Assembly (NCBI GenBank): GCA_020636255.1
Contig: JACJYE010000001.1
Coordinates: forward strand, 934,233 to 998,232
Length of the DNA: 64,000 nucleotides
DNA from: Lewinellaceae bacterium
GTDB taxonomy: Bacteria > Bacteroidota > Bacteroidia > Chitinophagales > Saprospiraceae
Direction: 5' to 3'
Shown in pieces: positions 51,713-60,967 of the stretch. Under the pieces are notes generated by a model that saw nothing but the letters and a program-made list of their open reading frames with translations, did no database searches and was not told the origin of the DNA. A program made the position numbers and the translations under genes. Every line of letters starts with the position of its first letter. Positions within the stretch are counted from its first letter, which is position 1.

Positions 51713-52126
51713 ATGCTCCATATCGCCCTTTCTTTCCTGATGTTCGTCAGCTCGACGGGCGTAGTGGTCAACGAGCACTACTGCCGGGACGAGCGGAAGA
51801 GCGCAGCACTCTTCGTGAAGGCGGAGGCCTGCCATGGGGAAAAAGCGGTTCGGGCGTGCCCAATGCACAAGGATCATCAGGCCAGCTTCAAAAAGAAAGG
51901 CTGTTGTGATGACCGCACGGAGTATTTTAAAAGTGATGAAGAGCAGTTAGCTCAATCCTTTGGAATTGGCGGCATCAAAGACATTCAGCTTTTTTTGCCT
52001 GCTTTTTTTGTGGCGTTCAATATCAAACTGCCTGCCGTTGAATCCCATACGCTCCACTATTTAACATACAAACCGCCCATTGTCCTCAACGGCCTGATCG
52101 TGTTGTTGCAGGTCTTTCGCTTATAG
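51713..52126 (+). CDS. HYC_CC_PP family protein (metal-efflux associated)
   Basis: 137 residues with a hydrophobic N-terminal signal (MLHIALSFLMFVSSTGVVVN). The three family-defining motifs are present: HYC at 22-24, CC at 64-65 and PP near the end (YKPPIVL). CPMHKDH between them adds potential metal ligands. Members are periplasmic proteins of unknown function next to heavy-metal RND systems in Bacteroidota; here it directly precedes cusA. The Cys/His-rich core suggests copper or silver binding (inference). Confidence 0.82.
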   Translation: MLHIALSFLMFVSSTGVVVNEHYCRDERKSAALFVKAEACHGEKAVRACPMHKDHQASFKKKGCCDDRTEYFKSDEEQLAQSFGIGGIKDIQLFLPAFFVAFNIKLPAVESHTLHYLTYKPPIVLNGLIVLLQVFRL

Positions 52127-52237
52127 GCCATAATCAGTTTTTTGTTGCCTCTCGGTGCTGCACCGCAGAGGCTGGAGTAGTTGTTGAACGCTCAAAGAGG
52201 GCCTCCAAACAAGCTCTCAGACAAAACTGATTATGGC
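52127..52237 (+). promoter_or_regulatory. Long-range 15-bp inverted repeat framing the cusA leader
   Basis: GCCATAATCAGTTTT (52127-52141) starts right after the HYC_CC_PP stop codon and its perfect complement (52223-52237) ends two bases before the cusA ATG. Between them sits a second hairpin (GCCTCTCGGTGC / GCACCGCAGAGGC, 52147-52172). In mRNA the outer stem would enclose the ribosome-binding region of cusA. It could regulate translation or be a small mobile palindrome; a copy of the dispersed GGCCTCCAAACAAGCTCT motif (52200-52217) lies in the loop. Confidence 0.65.
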
Positions 52238-52239
52238 TT

Positions 52240-55200
52240 ATGCTCAACGCAGTTATTCGATTCTTTCTGGAAAATAAGCTGGTCGCCTGGATATTGCTCC
52301 TGTTTTTTGCAGGATGGGGTATTGTCAATGCGCCATTTGGCCTCAATGTAAACTGGCTGCCTCGTGCCCCCGTCGCCGTAGATGCCATTCCCGATATCGG
52401 CGAGAACCAGCAGATCGTCTTCACCCGATGGATGGGGCGCTCCCCTCAGGATGTGGAAGATCAGGTCACTTATCCGCTTACTTCGGCCTTACTGGGCATA
52501 CCTGGCGTGAAGACGGTCAGGAGTAACTCCATGTTTGGGTTCTCCACCATTTATATCATCTTTCAGGATAACATTGATTTTTACTGGAGCCGCTCCCGCA
52601 TCCTGGAGAAATTGAATTCTCTACCCGCCAACTTGCTGCCCGAGGGAGTTCAGCCATCCCTCGGGCCTGATGCCACCGCGCTGGGCCAGATCTACTGGTA
52701 TACATTAGAGGGCCGGGACGCTGAAGGTAAACCTACCGGTGGGTGGGACCCGCATGAACTGCGCACCATTCAGGATTTTTTTGTGCGCTACGGCTTGTCC
52801 TCCGCTGAGGGCGTATCGGAAGTGGCCTCCGTTGGCGGGTTTGTCAAGGAGTACCAGGTCGATGTCGATCCCGATGCCATGAAAGCCAACCACATCACGC
52901 TGGAGCAGGTGATGGCGGCAGTTAAAGGAAGCAATATTGATATTGGCGCGCAAACCATGGAAATCAACCTGGCGGAATATTTCGTGCGGGGGCTGGGGTA
53001 TATTCAGAATATAGAGGACATAGAATACACGGTGGTGGCAGTAAATGACAATGTCCCCATTTATATCAAGGACATTGCCCGGGTAAATATCGGGCCGGCC
53101 GCCAGGCGAGGCGCGCTGGATAAATCGGGGGCTGAAGCAGTAGGCGGGGTAGTGGTGGCCCGTTACGGCTCCAACCCCATGCAGGTGATAAAAAATGTGA
53201 AGGCCAGGATCGCGGAGATCGAGCCCGGGCTTCCAACCAAAACCCTGGAGGACGGCACCGTTTCCCGGGTTAAGATCATTCCCTTTTACGACCGAACCCA
53301 GCTGATCCAGGAGACGATCGGCACCCTGGAAGAGGCCCTCTCCCTGGAGGTGCTCATCACGGTGATCGTGGTTATCCTGATGCTGTTCAACCTGAAGTCA
53401 TCTCTCCTGGTCTCCGGTGCGCTGCCGGTCGCTGTGCTCATGTGTTTTATTGCCATGCGGCAGTTCGGCATCGATGCCAATATTGTTTCCCTTTCCGGGA
53501 TTGCCATTGCCATTGGCACTATGGTAGACATGGGGATCGTGCTGACGGAAAGCATGGTAAAGAACATAAAAGAAGCGCCACCGGGGAAATCGCTGATGAC
53601 GACTATTTATGAAGCCACGGTTGAGGTGGCATCGGCAGTGATCACTGCTGTTTCTACCACCATAGTGAGCTTCCTGCCGGTATTCGCGATGGAGTCGGCA
53701 GAGGGCAAGTTGTTCCGCCCGCTGGCCTTTACCAAAACCTTTGCGCTTCTGGCCTCTATTGTTGTGGCCATTACGATATTACCCCCTCTGGCACATAGCC
53801 TGTTTTCCATACAACCCAAGAGAAGCCGCTGGCGGTATCTTTCCAATCTGGTGCTTCTGGCGGGCGGGGCCCTCGTTGCGGCGATGTTCAATTTATGGTT
53901 CGGAATGATCGTCATTTTCGTATCCCTGCTTGAACTGGCAGGGATCTGGGCCAGCGATAATCTCTCAGGACAGGCTACTGCTGTTTACACCTGGGGAAAA
54001 AACATTCTTTATGCCGGGCTGGTGGCTTTTTTCCTCGCCCGCGCCTGGATGCCGCTGGGGGCCAATGTGAGCGTTCTGACGAATTTTATTTTCGTCGGCG
54101 GTATCATTACGCTGCTGATGCTGGTGTTTTTCACACTCATTCGTTTCTACGAGCAGGTACTGCGTTTTTTTATGCGCTTTCGCTGGCTGTTCCTGCTTTC
54201 GGTCACCGGCCTTGTGATATGGGGGGTTGCCATTCTAAAAAACACCGGGCAGGAGTTTATGCCCTCCCTCAACGAAGGGTCCTTTTTACTCATGCCCACC
54301 TCTATGCCATATACCGGAATGCAGCAGAATACGAACTACCTGCGGGCGCTTGATATGGCTGTTACCGCGATTCCGGAAGTGGAATCGGTAGTAGGTAAAA
54401 TGGGCAGGGCAGAAAGCGCCCTCGACCCCGCTCCGGTTTCCATGTTTGAAAATATCATCCTTTATAAGCCGGAATATAAAATTGATGCAGACGGCCATCG
54501 CCTCAGATATAAAGTAGATGAGAAAGGGCAGTACATCAGGGACGAAAACGGAGCGCTTATTGAGAGCCCCAACGGTAAATACTATCGCCAATGGCGCGAT
54601 CACATCAGGAGCCCCGATGATATCTGGCAGGAGATCGTGGCGGCTGCCAGGTTGCCGGGCGTCACCTCTGCACCCAAACTGCAACCCATTGAGACCCGCC
54701 TGGTGATGCTGCAGACGGGCATGCGCGCGCCGATGGGCATTAAAGTGAAAGGGCCGAACCTGAAAACGATCGAGGAGTTTGGCCTACAACTCGAAAAACA
54801 CCTCAAACAGGTGGACGGGGTAAAAGCTTCAGCGGTATTTGCTGACCGAATTGTCGGCAAGCCCTATCTGGAGTTTGCCATCGACCGGAAGGCCATCGCC
54901 CGGCACGGCCTGTCGGTCGAACAGGTGCAAAAGTACATCCAGGCAGCAGTAGGGGGCATGGCCATGACAACGACGGTGGAAGGGCGCGAGCGCTTCCCCG
55001 TCCGCATCCGCTATCCCAGGGAATTGCGCAGCGACCCGGAAATTGTGAAACGCATACTGTTGCCAACCAAAACCGGCGGCCAGATCCCCCTTGGCGAGCT
55101 GGTAAATATCCAATACCGGCAGGGGCCTCAGTCCATCAAAAGCGAAGACAGCTTCCTGGTGGGATACGTCCTTTTTGACCGCGACCCGGCCCAGGCCGAA

Positions 55201-55947
55201 GTTACGGTTGTGAACAATGCACAAAAGTATCTGGAAGAAAAGATCGGCAGTGGCGAACTGGTGGCGCCTCCTGGCGTCAGCTACCGTTTTGCCGGCACTT
55301 ACGAACAGCAGGCCAGGGCCAGTAAGCGCCTCGGTATTGTATTGCCGATAGCTCTGGGGATAATTTTCCTGATCCTATACTTTGAGTTCCGGTCAGTAGC
55401 TGTAACGACAATGGTTTTCACAGGGGTGTTCATCGCCTTCTCCGGTGGCTTTATAATGATCTGGCTCTATGGCCAGCCCTGGTTTATGAATTTCGAACTG
55501 TTCGGCGCCAATATGCGGGATCTGTTTCAGATGCACCCCATCAACCTGAGCGTGGCTGTCTGGGTAGGCTTTCTCGCGTTGTTCGGAATAGCGACCGATG
55601 ACGGGGTTTTGGTAGCGACTTTTATACGAGACCGCTTTAAAGAAAACGAGCCCACTACTGTTGATGGCATCCGGCAGGCAATAGTGGAAGGCGGCCTGCG
55701 CCGGGTGCGCCCGGCAACGATGACGGCCGCTACCACCATCCTGGCCCTGCTGCCAGTGCTTACTTCCACCGGACGGGGCGCCGATGTGATGGTGCCTATG
55801 GCCATACCTTCTTTTGGAGGGATGTGCCTTCAGCTGCTTACCATGTTTACCGTTCCCGTGCTTTACAGCATCTGGAAAGAAGGGCAGCTGAAATGGAACA
55901 ATTGGTTTGGAAATAAAAATGAAGCAACCGATGAAGTATCAGCATAA
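52240..55947 (+). CDS. cusA: CusA/CzcA-family heavy-metal RND efflux pump
   Basis: 1235 residues, inner-membrane proton-driven pump that exports Cu(I)/Ag(I) or related cations. HME-RND features: N-terminal FLENKLVAWILLLFF, GENQQIVFTRWMGRSPQDVEDQVTYPL, transmembrane relay segment VSLSGIAIAIGTMVDMGIVLTE, and the C-terminal VGFLALFGIATDDGVLVATF. An insertion of about 100 residues with two to three extra helices (about 525-625, RWRYLSNLVLLAGGALVAAM) lengthens it beyond E. coli CusA. This appears common in Bacteroidota homologues. It overlaps the cusC-like gene by about 29 bases. Confidence 0.93.
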   Translation: MLNAVIRFFLENKLVAWILLLFFAGWGIVNAPFGLNVNWLPRAPVAVDAIPDIGENQQIVFTRWMGRSPQDVEDQVTYPLTSALLGIPGVKTVRSNSMFGFSTIYIIFQDNIDFYWSRSRILEKLNSLPANLLPEGVQPSLGPDATALGQIYWYTLEGRDAEGKPTGGWDPHELRTIQDFFVRYGLSSAEGVSEVASVGGFVKEYQVDVDPDAMKANHITLEQVMAAVKGSNIDIGAQTMEINLAEYFVRGLGYIQNIEDIEYTVVAVNDNVPIYIKDIARVNIGPAARRGALDKSGAEAVGGVVVARYGSNPMQVIKNVKARIAEIEPGLPTKTLEDGTVSRVKIIPFYDRTQLIQETIGTLEEALSLEVLITVIVVILMLFNLKSSLLVSGALPVAVLMCFIAMRQFGIDANIVSLSGIAIAIGTMVDMGIVLTESMVKNIKEAPPGKSLMTTIYEATVEVASAVITAVSTTIVSFLPVFAMESAEGKLFRPLAFTKTFALLASIVVAITILPPLAHSLFSIQPKRSRWRYLSNLVLLAGGALVAAMFNLWFGMIVIFVSLLELAGIWASDNLSGQATAVYTWGKNILYAGLVAFFLARAWMPLGANVSVLTNFIFVGGIITLLMLVFFTLIRFYEQVLRFFMRFRWLFLLSVTGLVIWGVAILKNTGQEFMPSLNEGSFLLMPTSMPYTGMQQNTNYLRALDMAVTAIPEVESVVGKMGRAESALDPAPVSMFENIILYKPEYKIDADGHRLRYKVDEKGQYIRDENGALIESPNGKYYRQWRDHIRSPDDIWQEIVAAARLPGVTSAPKLQPIETRLVMLQTGMRAPMGIKVKGPNLKTIEEFGLQLEKHLKQVDGVKASAVFADRIVGKPYLEFAIDRKAIARHGLSVEQVQKYIQAAVGGMAMTTTVEGRERFPVRIRYPRELRSDPEIVKRILLPTKTGGQIPLGELVNIQYRQGPQSIKSEDSFLVGYVLFDRDPAQAEVTVVNNAQKYLEEKIGSGELVAPPGVSYRFAGTYEQQARASKRLGIVLPIALGIIFLILYFEFRSVAVTTMVFTGVFIAFSGGFIMIWLYGQPWFMNFELFGANMRDLFQMHPINLSVAVWVGFLALFGIATDDGVLVATFIRDRFKENEPTTVDGIRQAIVEGGLRRVRPATMTAATTILALLPVLTSTGRGADVMVPMAIPSFGGMCLQLLTMFTVPVLYSIWKEGQLKWNNWFGNKNEATDEVSA

Positions 55948-57172
55948 AATAATAGTCGGGCTGGCCCTGCTGCTTCTCGTTTCCTGGCAGGAAATGAGCG
56001 CTCAGCCTCTGGAAAAGCTACTGGCGGCCGCCGACAGCGCCAACCTGGAACTGAAGGCGCTTTATCAGGAATACCTCGCTGCACTGGAAAAGGCGCCGCA
56101 GGTAAGCCAGCTACCGGAACCCGAAGTAGGCCTGGGGGTGTTCCCTCTACCGGTGGAAACCCGCCTGGGCCCGCAGTGGGTGCGGCTGAGCGCCACCCAG
56201 ATGTTGCCATGGAAAGGAACCCTGGACGCCCGAGAAGATGTAGTGCTGGCGATGGCAAAAGCGCAGTACGAGAAGATCGCGGCCTCCAGGCTTAACCTCC
56301 ATTACCAGGCCAAACAAGCCTATTTTCAGCTTTATGAACTGGATGAACGCCAGCAGATCCTGCATGGGAGCATCGACATTTTCAGGACGCTCGAATCCAT
56401 TGCCACTACAAAGGTGGAAGCCGGCAAGGCCAACCTGGCCGACGTGCTCCGGATACAGATCCAGATCCGTGGCCTTGAAGAGGAGTTGAACCTTTTGGAA
56501 AACCAGAAAAAAAAGCCCCTGGCTGTGATCAACCAGCTGCTCAACCGGCCAGAACAGACGCCCGTGTACATTACGGATACCCTGCTGCTGGCGGATCCAC
56601 CCTATGAGCGGCCAACCCTGCTCAAAGACATCCGGGAGGGGCATCCGATGATACGCATGTTCGCCCTGCAACAGGAGGCCGCTCAGCGGTCCATCGAACT
56701 GAACGCGCTGGATGGAAAACCTTCCTTTGGCGTTGGCCTGGATTATATCGCCGTTGGGAAACGCTCTGATGCCGAGCCTGTGCATAACGGCAGAGATATC
56801 CTCTCACCAAGAATAGGGGTTCGCATTCCCGTCTATCGCGAAAAATACCGGGCTAAAGAGCAGGAGGAAAGGTTAAAGATACAGGCCCTCGAAACGCGTA
56901 AACAGGATCTTTTCCTGCAATTCCGAAGCGCTATCGAAAAGGCCTATGCCGACCTTGAGGACGGTAAGCTCAGATACCGGCTTTCCCAGGAACAGAAAGC
57001 GACTACCAGGTCTGCTATCGAACTGCTGCTCGTTGCCTACAGCAACGAAGGGGCCGGTTTTACTGACCTGCTCCAATTGGAGGGCCAGCTCATTCAATAC
57101 GGCCTGATGGCGCTCTCTGCAGTGGTGAAAACCCAGGTGGCGCAGGCCGAGATCGAAAGATATATCCCTTAA
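55919..57172 (+). CDS. cusC: TolC/CusC-like outer-membrane efflux protein
   Basis: About 417 residues; ATG 55919 or 55931 both give a signal peptide (IIVGLALLLLVSWQEMSAQ). Long alpha-helices typical of the TolC tunnel follow, e.g. RLNLHYQAKQAYFQLYELDE and IQIRGLEEELNLLENQKKK, with the OEP repeat structure (YLAALEKAPQVSQLPEPEV, then LFLQFRSAIEKAYADLEDG). It forms the outer-membrane exit duct for the CusA pump. Its start lies inside the cusA 3' end, indicating translational coupling. Confidence 0.88.
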   Translation: MKQPMKYQHKIIVGLALLLLVSWQEMSAQPLEKLLAAADSANLELKALYQEYLAALEKAPQVSQLPEPEVGLGVFPLPVETRLGPQWVRLSATQMLPWKGTLDAREDVVLAMAKAQYEKIAASRLNLHYQAKQAYFQLYELDERQQILHGSIDIFRTLESIATTKVEAGKANLADVLRIQIQIRGLEEELNLLENQKKKPLAVINQLLNRPEQTPVYITDTLLLADPPYERPTLLKDIREGHPMIRMFALQQEAAQRSIELNALDGKPSFGVGLDYIAVGKRSDAEPVHNGRDILSPRIGVRIPVYREKYRAKEQEERLKIQALETRKQDLFLQFRSAIEKAYADLEDGKLRYRLSQEQKATTRSAIELLLVAYSNEGAGFTDLLQLEGQLIQYGLMALSAVVKTQVAQAEIERYIP

Positions 57173-57188
57173 CCTGAAAAACAACATC

Positions 57189-58955
57189 ATGAATAACTGG
57201 AAGATCCTTCTCGTCATCATCATAACGGCCCTCATCAGCCTGGGGGCGGGCTATCTGATATTCGGAGGCAATGAAGCAAGGCACGGCGGACTGGAAACCC
57301 ATCAGGCAGGCACTGCAGAACCCAATGAGATCTGGACCTGTTCCATGCACCCCCAGATCAGGCAGAACGAACCAGGAAAATGCCCGATCTGCGGCATGGA
57401 TCTCATTCCGCTCAGTGAAGCCTCTTCATCAGATAACCCACTGGTCATGGAAATGACGCCGGAGGCCGTGAAATTGGCCAGCATTCAAACGGTTGCCGTG
57501 GGTACTGCCAATGGCAGCACTACGAAGGATATCTTTCTTGCCGGGAAAGTCCAAACGGACGAACGCTTGGTTGCCAGTCAGGTGGCCCACGTCCCCGGCC
57601 GGATCGAACAGCTTTTCGTCACCTTTACCGGCGAAGCGGTGCGGAAAGGGCAGAAACTGGCTACCATCTATTCTCCCGAACTGGTAAGCGCCCAGCGGGA
57701 GCTTATTGAAGCCCTTAAGTGGAAGGAAACGCAACCACAATTACTGGAAGCCACCCGGAACAAACTGCGCAACTGGAAGATATCCGAGACTACCATAGCG
57801 GAGATAGAAAACTCCAGGGAGGTTAAAACCAATATCACCGTATATGCCGACCAGAGCGGGGTGGTGCTCAAACGCAGGGTATCCGTGGGGGATTACCTCA
57901 GGGAAGGCGGCGTATTATTCGATATTGCCAGCCTGGGCCAGGTGTGGTTGCTGTTCGATGCTTACGAGGAGGACCTCGCTGAAGTGCGGGTTGGCGATGT
58001 CGTTTCCTATACGGTGCCCGCCATCCCCGGGCGCACCTTCAGCGCTCGTATCTCCTTTATCGGCCCGGTTATCGACCCCCGGTCGAGAATTGCTTCGCTG
58101 CGGGCGGAGGTGGCTAACCCCGGGGGGGTGCTGAAGCCTGAAATGTTCATCAGAGGCGCCATAAAGTCCAGGGTGGGCACGGATAAAAGCAGCCTGTCCG
58201 TTCCCAAAACAGCCGTGTTGTGGACGGGGCCGCGTTCGGTGGTATATGTGGAAGTGCCAGGGGCCACTGTCCCCTCTTATGAGTTCCGGGAAGTGACACT
58301 GGATGATGTGGCCGGCAGTGAGTACCTGATCAAAGAAGGGTTGGAAGCAGGCGAGCGGGTCGTCGTCAACGGTGCTTTCGTCATAGATGCCGCCGCCCAG
58401 CTCAACAATATGGCGAGTATGATGAACCGGAACGTGCAGCAGGCCGGAATGCCCGCAACCGGCCACCCGCATGAAGCGGCCGTGCCGGCCAGCCCGCTGC
58501 TCATAAGCCCGGAAGCCAGAGCAGCGGTAAAGAAACTGTTCGACATCTATTTCTCCCTGAAAGATGCACTCGTAAAGGATGAACGCTCCACTGCCACCCG
58601 GAAGGCCGCCGATTTAACAAATGCATTCGGACAAACCCCAATGAGCCTGTTCACCGGGGAAGCACATGAGCATTGGATGCATTACAGTAGCGCCGCTGTT
58701 GACGCGCTGGAAAAACTGGGTGCGGCCAAAGACGTGGAAGAAGCCCGGATGCATTTCAAACCCCTATCGGGCCAGATGGTAGCTCTCGCCAAAGCCTTCG
58801 GGCCCTTTGAAGAAACCTTCTACGTGCAGCACTGCCCCATGGCCGACGACTTCGAAGGCGCCGACTGGCTGAGCCTCGACAAAGAGATCCGGAACCCCTA
58901 TTTCGGGGATAAGATGCTGAAATGTGGGTCGGTAACGGAAACTATACAACGATGA
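57189..58955 (+). CDS. cusB: CusB-like RND periplasmic adaptor with metal-binding and DUF3347 domains
   Basis: 588 residues. After an N-terminal membrane anchor (ILLVIIITALISLGAGYLIF) comes a heavy-metal-binding domain (WTCSMHPQIR, GKCPICGMDLIPL). The adaptor core has a barrel-sandwich and helical hairpin (HVPGRIEQLFVTFTGEAVRKGQKL; SPELVSAQRELIEALKW). A C-terminal DUF3347 (about 435-580) with HCPMADDFEGADWLS and NPYFGDKMLKCGSV completes it. The Met, Cys and His in both ends fit Cu(I)/Ag(I) capture and delivery to CusA. The stop overlaps the copB start (ATGA). Confidence 0.93.
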   Translation: MNNWKILLVIIITALISLGAGYLIFGGNEARHGGLETHQAGTAEPNEIWTCSMHPQIRQNEPGKCPICGMDLIPLSEASSSDNPLVMEMTPEAVKLASIQTVAVGTANGSTTKDIFLAGKVQTDERLVASQVAHVPGRIEQLFVTFTGEAVRKGQKLATIYSPELVSAQRELIEALKWKETQPQLLEATRNKLRNWKISETTIAEIENSREVKTNITVYADQSGVVLKRRVSVGDYLREGGVLFDIASLGQVWLLFDAYEEDLAEVRVGDVVSYTVPAIPGRTFSARISFIGPVIDPRSRIASLRAEVANPGGVLKPEMFIRGAIKSRVGTDKSSLSVPKTAVLWTGPRSVVYVEVPGATVPSYEFREVTLDDVAGSEYLIKEGLEAGERVVVNGAFVIDAAAQLNNMASMMNRNVQQAGMPATGHPHEAAVPASPLLISPEARAAVKKLFDIYFSLKDALVKDERSTATRKAADLTNAFGQTPMSLFTGEAHEHWMHYSSAAVDALEKLGAAKDVEEARMHFKPLSGQMVALAKAFGPFEETFYVQHCPMADDFEGADWLSLDKEIRNPYFGDKMLKCGSVTETIQR

Positions 58956-60967
58956 AAAAGAACCACCATCACCACGAGAACAATACCCACCATGGCGCCG
59001 ACAAGAAGCACGAGGGCCACCACGATCACCACCGCATGATGATCGCCGATTTCCGGAAGCGGTTCTGGATATCGCTGGCACTTTCTCTTCCCATCGTTTT
59101 GTTATCGCCCATGATACAGCAGTGGCTGGGCATGAACTGGCAATTCACGGGCAGCCGATACGTGCTCTTCGCCTTGTCCTGTATCGTCTATTTCTATGGC
59201 GGCTGGCCTTTCCTCAGAGGCTTATTTGATGAGTTAAAAGACAGGTCGCCGGGCATGATGGCCCTCATCGCGATGGCTATCTCTGTAGCCTTTTTTTATT
59301 CTGCAGCCACTACTTTCGGCCTGCCGGGGAAAAGCTTTTACTGGGAACTGGCCACCCTGATCGTCATTATGCTGCTGGGGCACTGGATAGAAATGAGATC
59401 GGTGCTCGGAGCTTCAAAGGCCCTGGAACTGCTCGTCAGTATGATGCCGGCCGAAGCCCACCGGGTAGAAGGAGCGGATGTGGTGGATATCAGCCTGGAA
59501 GACTTAAATGCAGGCGATACCATTCTGGTCAAACCCGGCGAGAAGGTGCCTGCCGACGGCATCGTCATCGAAGGGGAAAGTTACCTCAACGAATCCATGC
59601 TGACGGGAGAGTCAACGCCGGTGAAAAAGGCCCTGGATCAGAAGGTCATCGGCGGCAGCCTTAACGGCAATGGCTCCCTGAAAGTGAAAGTGGAACACAC
59701 GGGAAAGGACAGCTACCTCAACAAGGTCATCACCATGGTGCAGGAGGCGCAGCAAACCAAGTCGAAGATGCAGAACCTCTCCAACCGGGCCGCTAAGTGG
59801 CTGACGTACATAGCCCTGACAGCGGGTGTCGCCGCCCTTTTCATCTGGCTGGCGCTGGGCCACGATTTTGTGTATGCCCTGGAGCGCATGGTGACGGTAA
59901 TGGTCATCTCCTGCCCGCATGCTCTTGGCCTGGCTATCCCATTAGTCGTGGCCATTTCCACCTCCGTTTCAGCCCGGAACGGTTTGCTCATCCGCAACCG
60001 GACGGCATTCGAGCAGTCCCGGAAGATCACGGCCCTGGTTTTTGACAAAACCGGCACCCTGACCAAAGGCGAATTTGGAGTGGCTCGCTATGAAAGCCTG
60101 CAGGAAGGGCTGGACAAGGACGAGATGCTTGGGCTGGCCGGCGCTTTGGAACGAGAATCTGAACACCCTATTGCCGTGGGTATTGTCCAAAAGATCAAAA
60201 GCCTGGGCATTGAATTACCTCCCGCTGAAAACTTTCAAGCCATAACTGGCAAAGGTGTCCAGGCAAAGGTGAAAGGGAAAAACATCAAAGTAGTTAGCCC
60301 CGGTTATTTGCGGGAAGAAAAAATAGAGGTTTCGGAGAACGCCTTCGGCAGTAAAGCAGAGACCGTGGTTTTTGTGCTGATCGATGAAAAACCGGCAGGC
60401 TTCATTGCCCTGGCCGATGCGGTTCGCCCCGAATCGTCCGAGGCCATTAAAACGTTCAGGAATAACCAGATCAAAGTATTCATGGCCACCGGCGACAACG
60501 AACGGGTAGCCAAAGCCGTCAGCGAAGAACTGGGGCTCGACGGCTACTACGCCGAGATACTGCCGCATGAGAAGGTAGAGATCGTGAAAAAACTACAAGC
60601 CCGGGGCGAGTTTGTCGCCATGACTGGCGACGGCGTAAATGACGCACCCGCACTGGCGCAGGCCGACGTAGGCATCGCAGTGGGCAGCGGCACCGATGTA
60701 GCCGCTGAAACCGCTGATATCATCCTGGTAAACAGCAATCCAAAAGATATTGCCAAGCTGATCCTTTTCGGCAAGGCAACCTACCGGAAGATGATCCAGA
60801 ACCTGGCCTGGGCAACCGCTTACAACGTCGTTGCCATTCCGCTGGCGATGGGAGCGCTTTATTTCGCAGGCTTTGTACTGAGCCCTGCAGTGGGAGCCGT
60901 GCTGATGAGTTTGAGTACGGTGATCGTGGCGGTGAATGCGCAGTTGTTGAGGAAGGTGCTGGACTAA
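58952..60967 (+). CDS. copB: CopB-type copper-exporting P1B-ATPase
   Basis: 671 residues with about eight membrane helices. The first 30 residues include eleven histidines (MKKNHHHHEN..., HEGHHDHH), a metal-binding tail instead of the CxxC domain of CopA. The transmembrane metal site is Cys321-Pro-His323 (SCPHALGLAIP), the CPH signature of the CopB subgroup. Phosphorylation Asp365 is in DKTGTLT, with TGES, SEHPIA and GDGVNDAPAL also present. It exports copper from the cytosol. ATG 58952 is chosen from the ATGA overlap with cusB. It converges with the ppk2 gene, overlapping by four bases. Confidence 0.93.
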   Translation: MKKNHHHHENNTHHGADKKHEGHHDHHRMMIADFRKRFWISLALSLPIVLLSPMIQQWLGMNWQFTGSRYVLFALSCIVYFYGGWPFLRGLFDELKDRSPGMMALIAMAISVAFFYSAATTFGLPGKSFYWELATLIVIMLLGHWIEMRSVLGASKALELLVSMMPAEAHRVEGADVVDISLEDLNAGDTILVKPGEKVPADGIVIEGESYLNESMLTGESTPVKKALDQKVIGGSLNGNGSLKVKVEHTGKDSYLNKVITMVQEAQQTKSKMQNLSNRAAKWLTYIALTAGVAALFIWLALGHDFVYALERMVTVMVISCPHALGLAIPLVVAISTSVSARNGLLIRNRTAFEQSRKITALVFDKTGTLTKGEFGVARYESLQEGLDKDEMLGLAGALERESEHPIAVGIVQKIKSLGIELPPAENFQAITGKGVQAKVKGKNIKVVSPGYLREEKIEVSENAFGSKAETVVFVLIDEKPAGFIALADAVRPESSEAIKTFRNNQIKVFMATGDNERVAKAVSEELGLDGYYAEILPHEKVEIVKKLQARGEFVAMTGDGVNDAPALAQADVGIAVGSGTDVAAETADIILVNSNPKDIAKLILFGKATYRKMIQNLAWATAYNVVAIPLAMGALYFAGFVLSPAVGAVLMSLSTVIVAVNAQLLRKVLD

